DNA from: an uncultured bacterium
GTDB taxonomy: Bacteria; Krumholzibacteriota; Krumholzibacteriia; LZORAL124-64-63
Length of the DNA: 64,000 nt
Reading direction: 5' to 3'
Assembly: GCA_903912525.1 (NCBI GenBank)
Contig: CAIWHK010000032.1
Location: forward strand, 186,001 to 250,000
Under the pieces are notes generated by a model that was not told the origin of the DNA, did no database searches, and worked only from the letters and a program-made list of their open reading frames with translations. This document shows positions 55,083-62,687 of this stretch, piece after piece (positions within the stretch are counted from its first letter, which is position 1; each line of letters begins with the position of its first letter). The translations under genes were made by a program, and so were the position numbers.

Positions 55083-58000
55083 TCAATGCGCGACCGCAAA
55101 AGTCACCACGCTCACATCCGAACCGCCGTCGTCGCTCACGACGAGCAGGCGGCACAAGTACATGCCCGAGGCCACCGACGCGAGGTCAACGTCGAGGCTG
55201 AACGGCTCGACCGCGGCCACTTCGCGCCACGGCGTGGCGGCCACTTCCTCACCCGCAAGATCGTGCACGACCGCGCGGGCGCGGCCCGGACTGCGGACCT
55301 GGCCGCGCACGTGCAGGACGCTGCCGGTCAGCGGATTCGCATAGCAGAAGTGGCTGCCTTCGACCAAACCGGTGCCCGTGGCCACGGCCGGCACGCCGGC
55401 GAAGCCCGCGGCATCCCACTGGCCCGAACGCCAGGCGGATCCGCCCCACATCGGCCACAGGCTCGAAACTCCCGCCACGTCGTGCCAGACGGCGATCGTC
55501 GACGTGGGCTCCGTGAGCATTGCTGCACCGCCGTCGGCGTTGCCGATCACACGGGGAAACGTCCCGGCAGCTGCGAGGTCAGCCTCGCCGTTGCCGCCGA
55601 AGGAGCCCAGCGCCGGAGAACCGGCGCTGCTGCCCGGTCCGCCCAGCGGCCAGCCCGGGATCTCCTCGCCGCGCGCGCCGCGGGCCAGCAGGCGCCCGTC
55701 GCCGGCGGTGAAAATGTAGTGTTCATGGCCGTCGGGCGCATCCGACAACCGCGCGACCAGCGCGCAGCCCGGCCCGGTCCCGGCGACCGGTTGCAACGTG
55801 CGCGGCCAGCCCACCAGCCAATCCCCGCCCTGCCCCACGCGGGCCATCATTGAACCGGCCAGGAGCGCGCCGCCCGGGGCCAGCGGCCCCTCCGCCTGCA
55901 ATGCGGCGGGCCACTCGTAGCCGGCGCCGACAGCACTGCGCTCGCGGTCCACGACGACCGATTCGCCGACGCCAGCGACGGACACGATCATGACGAACAC
56001 GTCCGGCGACGCACCACCGCTGCCGGGCACATAACCCGCTACGACCGGCCAGGGACCGGGAATCCCCCGCAGGGGCACGTCACGGACAGTCTCCCCCGGC
56101 GGCAGGCCCCCCGGCGTCAGGTCAATGAGCGCCAATCGCCCGGTCCCGGCCGCCGAGTCCGCCACCGTCGCCAGCAGCCAGGATCCGAACAGTTGCGGCG
56201 CGGCGGTTATACGCCCCGAACCGAGGTCGATCCGCAATCTCTCCGCACCGTCGGCGCCGTCGAGGAACGAGAGTCCGCAGGAACCGTCGCGCTCCCACGC
56301 CACGACAGCGGAAACGGCCGCCCCCGGGTCGCCGCGTTCGGCGACCATGGAGGCCGGTACGAGTACCGGCGGAAGCCGGCAACCATCCGTGTCCGCATAG
56401 AGGCCGTTCGCACCGGCTTCGGCGTCCCGTACCGCACTGCCGTCATCATGAAAAGCGAACACGCCGTCGGTGGTGGTCAGGACGATCTCGGGGCGACCGT
56501 CACCATCAACATCGCCCGCCGCCGCCGGCAGATTCCAGGCGACCTGTGCATCGTGGCGGAAGCCGGTCGCCAGCGGCTCAATGGTGGCCGCATCGTCGTC
56601 GCGATCCCGGTACTCGTCGAGGCCGCCCGTAAAGGCCCAGACCCGCCCCTGCGTGTCCGCGACCACGATCTCCTGGCCGCCGGAGCGGTCGAGATCGACA
56701 GCCATGAGGTGCGAACCGCGCAGGTCCACGCCTTCGGGCAGCGCGCGGCTGGCCGCCGGCAGGCGCGTTCCCGCAACGGTCGCCACGCGTTCGAGGCGGA
56801 AGCTCATGGTGTCTGCGTAATCGTAGCCCCAATAGGCGAACGGACCGACGATCACGTCATACGCCGTCGAGTCGAGAACGACGTCGCTGAAGCCACTCAT
56901 CATCACGCCCGTCGGGACGCCGCTGTTGGCTCGTGTGTCCGGCCGCGTGTCGGGCCCGAAGGTCACATTTCCCTCGCCGCGGAAGCTGTCATCGTCCCCG
57001 CCGAGCTGCCAGTCCGAAGGCTCGGCCGAGTCGAGGTCCTGGATACCGTCGGCTTCCTCGAGGTCGACGGCCTTGTGATCGGGATCGGCGTTATAGGTGT
57101 TGTCGGCCTCGCCGAAGGCCGCTGCGATGACCGCCTCGTCGACATGCCAGATGTAGACACCACTGCCCGCCGCCAGTTCACCCACCTGCCGGGCGCTGTT
57201 TTCACTCATGGCAAAATCCCATTCGGCGCCGCGCAGATCTTCGTGCGTGTCGGAGGCTGCGTCGAACTTGCCGGTGGGCCTTCCGTCGCCGGACGACGAA
57301 TTCGCATCCCAGAAATCAGGCAGGCCGTTGCCGTTCAGATCGCCGGGAAACGTGAATCGCCGGTCGCCGTTCGGGTCCTGCAGCCGGTATTCGGCCAGCC
57401 AGCTTTCCTGACCGTTGATCGGCACCCGTGCGCAGGCCAACGGCGCGGCAACATCCCCCGCCGGCGTCAACGACCAGGAGCGGCCGGCGTCCGGATCGGC
57501 CGTGTACGGTTCGAGCCAGCCCATGAGGATCTTGTTGAGCGGGCCGGGTTGCGGCGGCAAAAAGCCCAGGCCGACGAACAACCCGTAGCCCATGAGGTCG
57601 TATTCGCCGACACCCTGGCTGTCAGGGTGGCCCGCGGGCGTGAAGTCGCTGAGCGAAAGCATCCCGAGATGCAGCCCGAACTCGAAGCAGTAGACGCCGA
57701 GCGAACCGAAGCCGCCGTTGAAACTGCCGAACGGGTCCTGCTGCTCGGTTTCCGGCAGGATCAGGACGCGATCGATGCCGGAACCGGGCGCGAACCCGGC
57801 CGCCGGCAGGTACGGCTGGTCCAGGAGCGACTCCTCGTAGGCCGCCTGGAAATCGCCGGGATCGAGATACGTGCTGTAGATCTGCTCGGGACTGTTGCCG
57901 AGGATGTCGGTCTCCTCGCCGGCCCCGGCGTGCACCAGCACGATCGTGTCGTACTGCGTGAAGTCGATCTCGCCATCGAGGCTGGCGATAACTTCCGCCG

Positions 58001-58487
58001 CCATGGCCACCGGCTGGTCGCCGAATTCGGGATGGTTGCCGTACCACGCCATCCCGTGAGGAAGATTCACGACGCGCCCGTGCACCCGGTACGACAACGT
58101 GAGGCGCCCACCGCTGGCGTCCGCGTAGTAGGCAGCGACGTCCTGCAGCTTGTGATGGAAAAAGGCGGAATCGTGGGCGGCGTAGAGCCGGTCCGTCTGC
58201 CTCGGCGCCGGGAACGCCCCGGCGACCTGCCCGTGCCGGCCGAGCAGGAGACTGTCGGCGAAATCGCAGGCGACCACGATGGCCTCCAGCCTCTCGGGGG
58301 CCTTCTGTCCCCGGACAGCCCGGGCGCGCATGGTGGTCGCCTCGTGGCGCAGCGGCGCCGACTGTTCCGCCAGACGAACGGCGGCCGCAGGCGGCAGGGC
58401 GGGCCAGGCCGGGACCGGGCCGTCGGCGGCGCGGGCCGCGCCGGCGCATACGAGCGCCGCCAGCAGCGCCGACACGAGGGCTCTCAT
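55083..58487 (-). CDS. Secreted M6-like metalloprotease homologue with a destroyed zinc site, FG-GAP repeats
   Basis: 1134 residues. Signal peptide (ALVSALLAALVCAGAARA), then the M6 (immune inhibitor A type) domain: VACDFADSLLLGRHG, AAYYADASGGRLTLSYRVHG, VLVHAGAGEETD, GVYCFEFGLHLGMLSLSD and GVGEYDLMGYG. The zinc motif HEFGHxLGxPDLYD of the family reads FEFGLHLGMLSLSD here: Phe268 and Leu272 replace the two His, and a Ser replaces the Asp ligand. FG-GAP repeats follow (VDLDRSGGQEIVVADT, GDVDGDGRPEIVLTTTDGV) and a C-terminal sorting-like domain (YANPLTGSVLHVRG ... ASGMYLCRLLV). It is probably a non-enzymatic surface protein. A good promoter lies upstream. Confidence 0.9.
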   Translation of the reverse strand: MRALVSALLAALVCAGAARAADGPVPAWPALPPAAAVRLAEQSAPLRHEATTMRARAVRGQKAPERLEAIVVACDFADSLLLGRHGQVAGAFPAPRQTDRLYAAHDSAFFHHKLQDVAAYYADASGGRLTLSYRVHGRVVNLPHGMAWYGNHPEFGDQPVAMAAEVIASLDGEIDFTQYDTIVLVHAGAGEETDILGNSPEQIYSTYLDPGDFQAAYEESLLDQPYLPAAGFAPGSGIDRVLILPETEQQDPFGSFNGGFGSLGVYCFEFGLHLGMLSLSDFTPAGHPDSQGVGEYDLMGYGLFVGLGFLPPQPGPLNKILMGWLEPYTADPDAGRSWSLTPAGDVAAPLACARVPINGQESWLAEYRLQDPNGDRRFTFPGDLNGNGLPDFWDANSSSGDGRPTGKFDAASDTHEDLRGAEWDFAMSENSARQVGELAAGSGVYIWHVDEAVIAAAFGEADNTYNADPDHKAVDLEEADGIQDLDSAEPSDWQLGGDDDSFRGEGNVTFGPDTRPDTRANSGVPTGVMMSGFSDVVLDSTAYDVIVGPFAYWGYDYADTMSFRLERVATVAGTRLPAASRALPEGVDLRGSHLMAVDLDRSGGQEIVVADTQGRVWAFTGGLDEYRDRDDDAATIEPLATGFRHDAQVAWNLPAAAGDVDGDGRPEIVLTTTDGVFAFHDDGSAVRDAEAGANGLYADTDGCRLPPVLVPASMVAERGDPGAAVSAVVAWERDGSCGLSFLDGADGAERLRIDLGSGRITAAPQLFGSWLLATVADSAAGTGRLALIDLTPGGLPPGETVRDVPLRGIPGPWPVVAGYVPGSGGASPDVFVMIVSVAGVGESVVVDRERSAVGAGYEWPAALQAEGPLAPGGALLAGSMMARVGQGGDWLVGWPRTLQPVAGTGPGCALVARLSDAPDGHEHYIFTAGDGRLLARGARGEEIPGWPLGGPGSSAGSPALGSFGGNGEADLAAAGTFPRVIGNADGGAAMLTEPTSTIAVWHDVAGVSSLWPMWGGSAWRSGQWDAAGFAGVPAVATGTGLVEGSHFCYANPLTGSVLHVRGQVRSPGRARAVVHDLAGEEVAATPWREVAAVEPFSLDVDLASVASGMYLCRLLVVSDDGGSDVSVVTFAVAH

Positions 58488-58553
58488 GGCTTTCGATTCC
58501 CTTCCCGGGGCCGCAAAGGCCGCCAACAGGTCTGCAGATCCTTGCCGGGGCGC

Positions 58554-58583
58554 ATTATAGGCATCGCACGCGGCTGCGGTCAA
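58554..58583 (-). promoter_or_regulatory. Sigma-70-type promoter of the M6-like gene
   Basis: On the minus strand, TTGACC (58578-58583) and a perfect TATAAT (58554-58559) are separated by 18 bases. The leader to the ATG at 58487 is about 60 bases. Confidence 0.65.
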
Positions 58584-58592
58584 TTGCGCGGT

Positions 58593-58620
58593 CACCCCGC
58601 CGCCTGATGGCGGCGGGGTG
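58593..58620. repeat. Perfect 12-bp inverted repeat
   Basis: CACCCCGCCGCC and GGCGGCGGGGTG are separated by TGAT. No T-run follows on either strand, so it is not a classical terminator; it lies 10 bases upstream of the -35 box of the M6-like gene. Confidence 0.8.
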
Positions 58621-58631
58621 GCCGTTGGGAG

Positions 58632-58696
58632 AAAACTAAGGAGAGCCCGACGTGGTACCTGTCACCCCTGATCGACATTCCCCCGCCGGGCTCCCC
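58632..58696 (-). terminator. Likely intrinsic terminator after the DUF4384 gene
   Basis: CGGGCTCTCC (58640-58649) pairs with GGGGAGCCCG (58687-58696) with one mismatch across a 37-base loop, and the minus strand continues TTAGTTTTC. The loop contains GTGACAGGTACCAC. Confidence 0.55.
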
Positions 58697-58820
58697 TGTC
58701 CATGCTGGTGTCCCCGTCTACCCGGTACGCCGCCTTAACCCGCAAGGCTGCCAACCACTCCGAGCATCCGCGCCGCTCCGGCCGACGGGAGATGGGGGGA
58801 AACCCACCAGCACTCGACAC

Positions 58821-60719
58821 CTATTTCCTGCCATCGGCCGGCGCGCGGCGCGTGGCATTTTCCGAAGACTTGGCGTTGTCCTTCTGGTCACTGCCGCGCG
58901 AACGCGGGGCGTCCTGGCGTCGCGTCTCGGCCGGCTTCGAGGGCGCCGGGGCCGCCGCCGGCGCGTCCTGCTTGCCCGGCCGCACCGACTCGCGTCCGGA
59001 GCGGGCATTGTCCGGCTGTGAGCGGGTCCCGCTCTCGCGGCGCTCAGGGGCCGTCGAACCCGGGCGGTCGCCCGACGGGCGCCGCGGGCGTTCGGCCGGT
59101 GCCGTCGCCGGCTGCTCGGAACGCCGCTCGCCATCGACCTGCTGGCGCGGGCGCGCCTGGCGCTCGCCGTGCTCGACACGCTCGGTCTGCTGGCCGCTCC
59201 GGCCCGTAGTGCTGTTCCAGACCCGGGTCCCGCGCGAACGGGAATCGAGCGACCGGACACCTTCGCGCGCACCGTCGCGTCCGCTCCCGGCGTCACCGCC
59301 GCGCGCTCCGCCACCCCTCAGTTCCGATTGGCTGACCGGCGCCAACCGCGGGCCGGCCGCACCGCCACCAGCGGTGTGCCGCCGGGAAGGCTTGGCCGCA
59401 TCCTGCGCCACCGCCCCGTCGCCTTTCGGCCGACCGACGCCATGGATCCGGACGCCCCCACCCTGCCCCGCGACGACCGGGAATCGCTCGCTCGAACGGC
59501 CGAGCGGTCCGTCGCCCCGGCTTGCGACGCCCGAACCCTTGGAGACCCCGGGGCCCTTGCGCGGCTCGACCGGCAGCGGGCGCCGAGTCACCATCGCATC
59601 CCGCAAGTTGTTGCCCGGGGCGCCATGGGCGACCTGCCGCGTCACTGCGTCGTATTCGTAGGCCTTGCGCACCGCCACGCCGTCACCATGGCGATTGAGC
59701 GGATGAAAGCGCCGGCCACCGTTTTCCCAATACGAGCCGCAGCCGCCGTTGTAGTAGGGCGAATAGTTCCAGGTGTAGCAGTCCCAGTACGAACCGCCCC
59801 ACCCGTTATAGGGGGCACACACGTACCAGGGGTCGTACCAGAAGTTGACCCAGGGCCTCCAGGTCCACGGGTCCACATACACGTACACCGGGTTCCAGTA
59901 GACCGGGTAATACCCATAGGTCGTGTACCAGCGATTGGCCCAGGTGTAGTCGCGATCCACGTCCAGCGTGCAGCGCCCCGCATAGGGGTCGTAACGCGGC
60001 GAATCCTCGGTGTGGCACTGCGCGCACAGGTAGCGCGGATGGTCGACCCGCTTGTGCACGTAGTAGCGCACGTGGTTGGTGATCACCGCTTCCCCGGAGT
60101 CCTCCAGGCCGGTGACCGCATAGTTGACCTCGTTCATGGCGAGGTAGGGATCGCCGGCCACGCGGAAGTCGTACCGCGAGTCGCCCGCGTCCTGCAGAAA
60201 ATCGATCTCGAGCGAACGCAGGTCGAACGGGAATCTCGAGACGACCGCCTGGATGTAGCCTTCGCCCTCCGACTCGTCGATGCGCAAGGCCGCCGACTCA
60301 CGGCCGGGCAGGCGATACTCGTGGCCACCGAAAACGAATCCATCGTCCAGCCGTTCGCGCGGCCACAGGACCGTCACCAGGCCGTCGGTATCGATGCGAT
60401 AGACGACGGCATAGGCGTCCTCGTTCGTCTGGAAGCCCACGCGCTGCTCGTCGCCGCGACGGTAGACCTCGTCCTCTTCGCGGTCCAACCAGAGCGAGGC
60501 GCGCAAAGTCTGGGCAGCGTAGTCGTAGTCGCCGTCGGCCGTCGGCGCGTAGTCGGCGCGGGTCCGTTCCGGCTGGTAGCGATCCGCCCCTGCCTGCGTC
60601 TGGGCGCCGGCGCTCGTCGCCGCCAGGCAGGCGAGTCCGGCAACCACTGTCGCAAGAGCCCGCATCCCGAGCCACACGCGGCCGCGGGAGCCGTAGTCCT
60701 TGTCCGGATGTCGAGTCAT
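58821..60719 (-). CDS. Exported DUF4384 protein with Trp/Tyr-rich region and basic tail
   Basis: 632 residues; AAGGGG lies 7 bases before the ATG at 60719. A signal peptide (MRALATVVAGLACLAATSAG, residues 19-38) follows 18 polar residues. Residues about 85-165 fit DUF4384 (VGFQTNEDAYAVVYRIDTDG ... EGYIQAVVSRFPF). A CAQCH (haem-type CxxCH) sits near residue 235, followed by a striking Trp/Tyr/Pro-rich stretch (YPVYWNPVYVYVDPWTWRPW) of about 80 residues. The last ~220 residues are Arg/Gly/Pro-rich and disordered. It stands 32 bases after a lipoprotein gene. Function unknown. Confidence 0.85.
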   Translation of the reverse strand: MTRHPDKDYGSRGRVWLGMRALATVVAGLACLAATSAGAQTQAGADRYQPERTRADYAPTADGDYDYAAQTLRASLWLDREEDEVYRRGDEQRVGFQTNEDAYAVVYRIDTDGLVTVLWPRERLDDGFVFGGHEYRLPGRESAALRIDESEGEGYIQAVVSRFPFDLRSLEIDFLQDAGDSRYDFRVAGDPYLAMNEVNYAVTGLEDSGEAVITNHVRYYVHKRVDHPRYLCAQCHTEDSPRYDPYAGRCTLDVDRDYTWANRWYTTYGYYPVYWNPVYVYVDPWTWRPWVNFWYDPWYVCAPYNGWGGSYWDCYTWNYSPYYNGGCGSYWENGGRRFHPLNRHGDGVAVRKAYEYDAVTRQVAHGAPGNNLRDAMVTRRPLPVEPRKGPGVSKGSGVASRGDGPLGRSSERFPVVAGQGGGVRIHGVGRPKGDGAVAQDAAKPSRRHTAGGGAAGPRLAPVSQSELRGGGARGGDAGSGRDGAREGVRSLDSRSRGTRVWNSTTGRSGQQTERVEHGERQARPRQQVDGERRSEQPATAPAERPRRPSGDRPGSTAPERRESGTRSQPDNARSGRESVRPGKQDAPAAAPAPSKPAETRRQDAPRSRGSDQKDNAKSSENATRRAPADGRK

Positions 60720-60751
60720 GATTGCGCCCCTTCCCTTGCTGTCCGTGTCGA

Positions 60752-61792
60752 CTACAGGCTGATGAACTGCGGGCCGTCATTCACGGTCTCACGTGCTTCG
60801 ACCGGCACCGAGAGTTCCGGCAGATTGATGATCAACTGGTACGCCCAGATGACGTTGACGAGCCCGGATCCCACACTGTGCACGCCGAACTTCGCGTAGT
60901 GCACCGCGCCCGGGCCCGACGAGATCTCGACCGCGTAGACGTGCCCGGCAACCAGTTCCAGTGTTCCGGTGGCCGAGTAGCCGTTGACCGGAGCCCAGCT
61001 GACGCCCTCGAACAGCACATGCCCGGCGCCGTCACTGTAGTCGCCAAGGTCCTGGATCCTGACCTGGGACCGGCCCTCCGTCACATAGGCCACGCCACCG
61101 TTGAAGAAGAACTCGAGGTCAGCGGCGCCCACTTCGACGCCCGGAGTCACGCGACCGTAGGCCGGCAGAAGCGGCGCCGAGGCGGCGCGACTGAAGACGA
61201 AACCAAAACCCACCGCACCGACCACGTTGGCGTCGTAGATCGGCAACGGGATGAACCAGCCGTCGTTGCCCAGGGGGCTCATCGGCAGCGGCGCGTCCAC
61301 CACGAACTCGAAACTCAGGGCGCTGCGTGCACCGGCCGCGTTCACCGAAGCCACGGCGTATTCGTACTGGAGGCCGTTCGTGACATTGTTGTCCACGTAC
61401 CAATGCAGCCCGGTGCCGGAATCGTAGTTCTCATCCCAGCCGATGACCGCGACGGGGTTCGGATCGAACGTGCGGTCGGGGTTGTTCTCATCCCCGAAGG
61501 CGTAGCCGCGCCGGTAGACCTCGTAGGACACGAGGTTCCCGCTGTAAGCCCCGTCGTACGGCGCGTAGACGAGGTCGTTCCACTGGACGACCACATAACC
61601 GTCGCCGCTGATGCTGTGCACGCCGGTGGGCACCACCGGCGGAGGCAGATCCGCGCAATTGAGGCAGTCGTCGTTGGAACAGCCGGCCAGGAAGATACCC
61701 GGCGCCAGAACGGCCATCATCACCATGGTCAGCACGCCCCGCCTCGCTGTACGGTACGCGCCCCGCCCTGCCACCATCTTGTTCGTCAGCAT
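60752..61792 (-). CDS. Lipoprotein with fibronectin-III-like domain
   Basis: 346 residues from the ATG at 61792, which has AGGAGG 6 bases upstream. The lipobox is LAGC with Cys38. After CSNDDCLNC comes an FN3-like domain (PTGVHSISGDGYVVVQWNDL ... VSYEVYRRGYAF ... YEYAVASVNAAGARSA), then a strand-rich part I cannot name. It is co-directional with and 32 bases from the DUF4384 gene, so both probably act at the cell surface. The first gene of this surface block after a long gene-free region. Confidence 0.85.
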   Translation of the reverse strand: MLTNKMVAGRGAYRTARRGVLTMVMMAVLAPGIFLAGCSNDDCLNCADLPPPVVPTGVHSISGDGYVVVQWNDLVYAPYDGAYSGNLVSYEVYRRGYAFGDENNPDRTFDPNPVAVIGWDENYDSGTGLHWYVDNNVTNGLQYEYAVASVNAAGARSALSFEFVVDAPLPMSPLGNDGWFIPLPIYDANVVGAVGFGFVFSRAASAPLLPAYGRVTPGVEVGAADLEFFFNGGVAYVTEGRSQVRIQDLGDYSDGAGHVLFEGVSWAPVNGYSATGTLELVAGHVYAVEISSGPGAVHYAKFGVHSVGSGLVNVIWAYQLIINLPELSVPVEARETVNDGPQFISL

Positions 61793-62042
61793 TGCACCCC
61801 TCCTGGCCGGCCCCTGTCGTCCGCCGTGGGAACATTCGCAGGGTTCGTGCCACCATCGCACAAACCAGCGCCAGCCGGCCACTGGCCGGCCAACTGCGGC
61901 ACACCTCGCCCACTCGCATCTTAAGTAGCTATGTACCAATATGTTATTTTGGATTCCGGCAAGCCGGCGCTACGCGAACCGGTAGCCGCGCGCCGCACGC
62001 TCTCCCGTTGATGCCGTTTCCAGGTGTGCGCGATAAGAGACA

Positions 62043-62062
62043 GCGTCCCCAAATAGGGACGC
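62043..62062. repeat. Short palindrome with REP-like core
   Basis: GCGTCCC and GGGACGC are separated by CAAATA. The GGGACGC/GCGTCCC core resembles REP sequences tied to tyrosine (RAYT) transposases, but no such gene is nearby. Confidence 0.5.
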
Positions 62063-62142
62063 GCTGACGGAGGACAGGGAGCCGATGAAAGCAGCGACGT
62101 GACGCCGTCGGCGGCGTGAACGCCACCGCCAGGCAAAGGAAA

Positions 62143-62205
62143 AGAGCCCCCGCCTTGCGGCTGGTCGGATTCGAAGCTCGCCTCTTCGAACGCGACCGGG
62201 GCTCT
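62143..62205 (-). terminator. Composite terminator-like hairpin
   Basis: On the minus strand AGAGCCCC pairs with GGGGCTCT and TTTT follows. Inside are a second imperfect palindrome (GGTCGCGTTCGAA with TTCGAATCCGACC) and a short GCC-GCAA-GGC hairpin, giving a three-way junction. No gene ends just upstream of it. Confidence 0.5.
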
Positions 62206-62239
62206 GATTTCCCGTTCAGTTCCCGGCCAGGCCGGGGAG

Positions 62240-62404
62240 TGAAATTCGTGTTCCGGGAGAAGAGGATCCTGGTTCTCTTACGCTGCCCTGTCGGGATGAT
62301 CCAGACCCCACCTCTTTCACACCCCCCGGACGGCCTCCTCGATGAGATCCCCTGCGCCTTTCGGCACCGGAACGGACTCAATTCTCCCGAGAACACGAAA
62401 TTCA
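62240..62404. repeat. Imperfect 21-bp inverted repeat around a 122-bp core
   Basis: The left copy is 62240-62260 (TGAAATTCGTGTTC...) and the right copy, inverted, is 62383-62404; they differ by one change and one extra base. A short direct repeat (AGAGGATCC) lies at 62261-62269 and 62417-62425. Confidence 0.65.
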
Positions 62405-62630
62405 ACTCTGAGTCAAAGAGGATCCCTGTTAGTCACCCCTTCCCCCGTCTAAAAGCAGGCGCCGTACCAACTCCAGAGCGAAACCATGAATATCTATTTC
62501 GTTCACTCACAACTAGTTATGTCGCTCGAAAACTCAACGCGGCGGGGATCCGACGGCCCGACTAGCAACGGAATTTACAGATCCCGGGTCGAGCCGCCAA
62601 GTCGTTGGAATTAGATCAGTTATCCTGTAA

Positions 62631-62657
62631 ACAAAAATCCCGGGTCGCGCCCGGGAT
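62631..62657 (-). terminator. Intrinsic terminator after the sigma-54 activator gene
   Basis: An 8-bp perfect stem (ATCCCGGG, 62637-62644, with 62650-62657) and a 5-base loop are followed on the minus strand by TTTTTGTTT. It lies 30 bases after the stop at 62688. Confidence 0.88.
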
Positions 62658-62687
62658 AAAGCGGTAATTGCCAGATTGCAGGCTTCG

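Larger units (their letters stand above)
58488..58820. other. Gene-free 333-base stretch with terminator, hairpin and promoter
   Basis: From right to left on the minus strand it holds a likely terminator for the DUF4384 gene (58632-58696), a perfect hairpin (58593-58620) and the promoter of the M6-like gene (58554-58583). I see no gene. Confidence 0.6.
61793..62687. other. Gene-free 895-base stretch rich in inverted repeats
   Basis: It is less GC-rich than the flanks, above all at 62400-62640. It holds the leader of the lipoprotein gene, a 7-bp palindrome (62043-62062), a composite hairpin (62143-62205), a 21-bp inverted repeat (62240-62404) and the terminator of the sigma-54 activator (62631-62657). 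Small open frames here have no gene-like composition. Confidence 0.6.

Noticed and set aside
56193-58607. 804-codon plus-strand open frame
   Set aside because: It is antisense to the M6-like protein, whose M6 and FG-GAP features are clear.
62143-62205. Possible tRNA because of paired ends and TTCGAATCC-like sequence
   Set aside because: It is only 63 bases long, and I cannot place a D-arm, anticodon arm and T-arm in the right order on either strand.
61944-62405. 153-codon minus-strand frame in the gene-free stretch
   Set aside because: Its Arg/Pro/Ser-rich translation has no family likeness and it crosses the inverted repeats and hairpins.
62116-62565. 149-codon plus-strand frame in the gene-free stretch
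   Set aside because: Same reasons; no ribosome-binding site or domain is visible.
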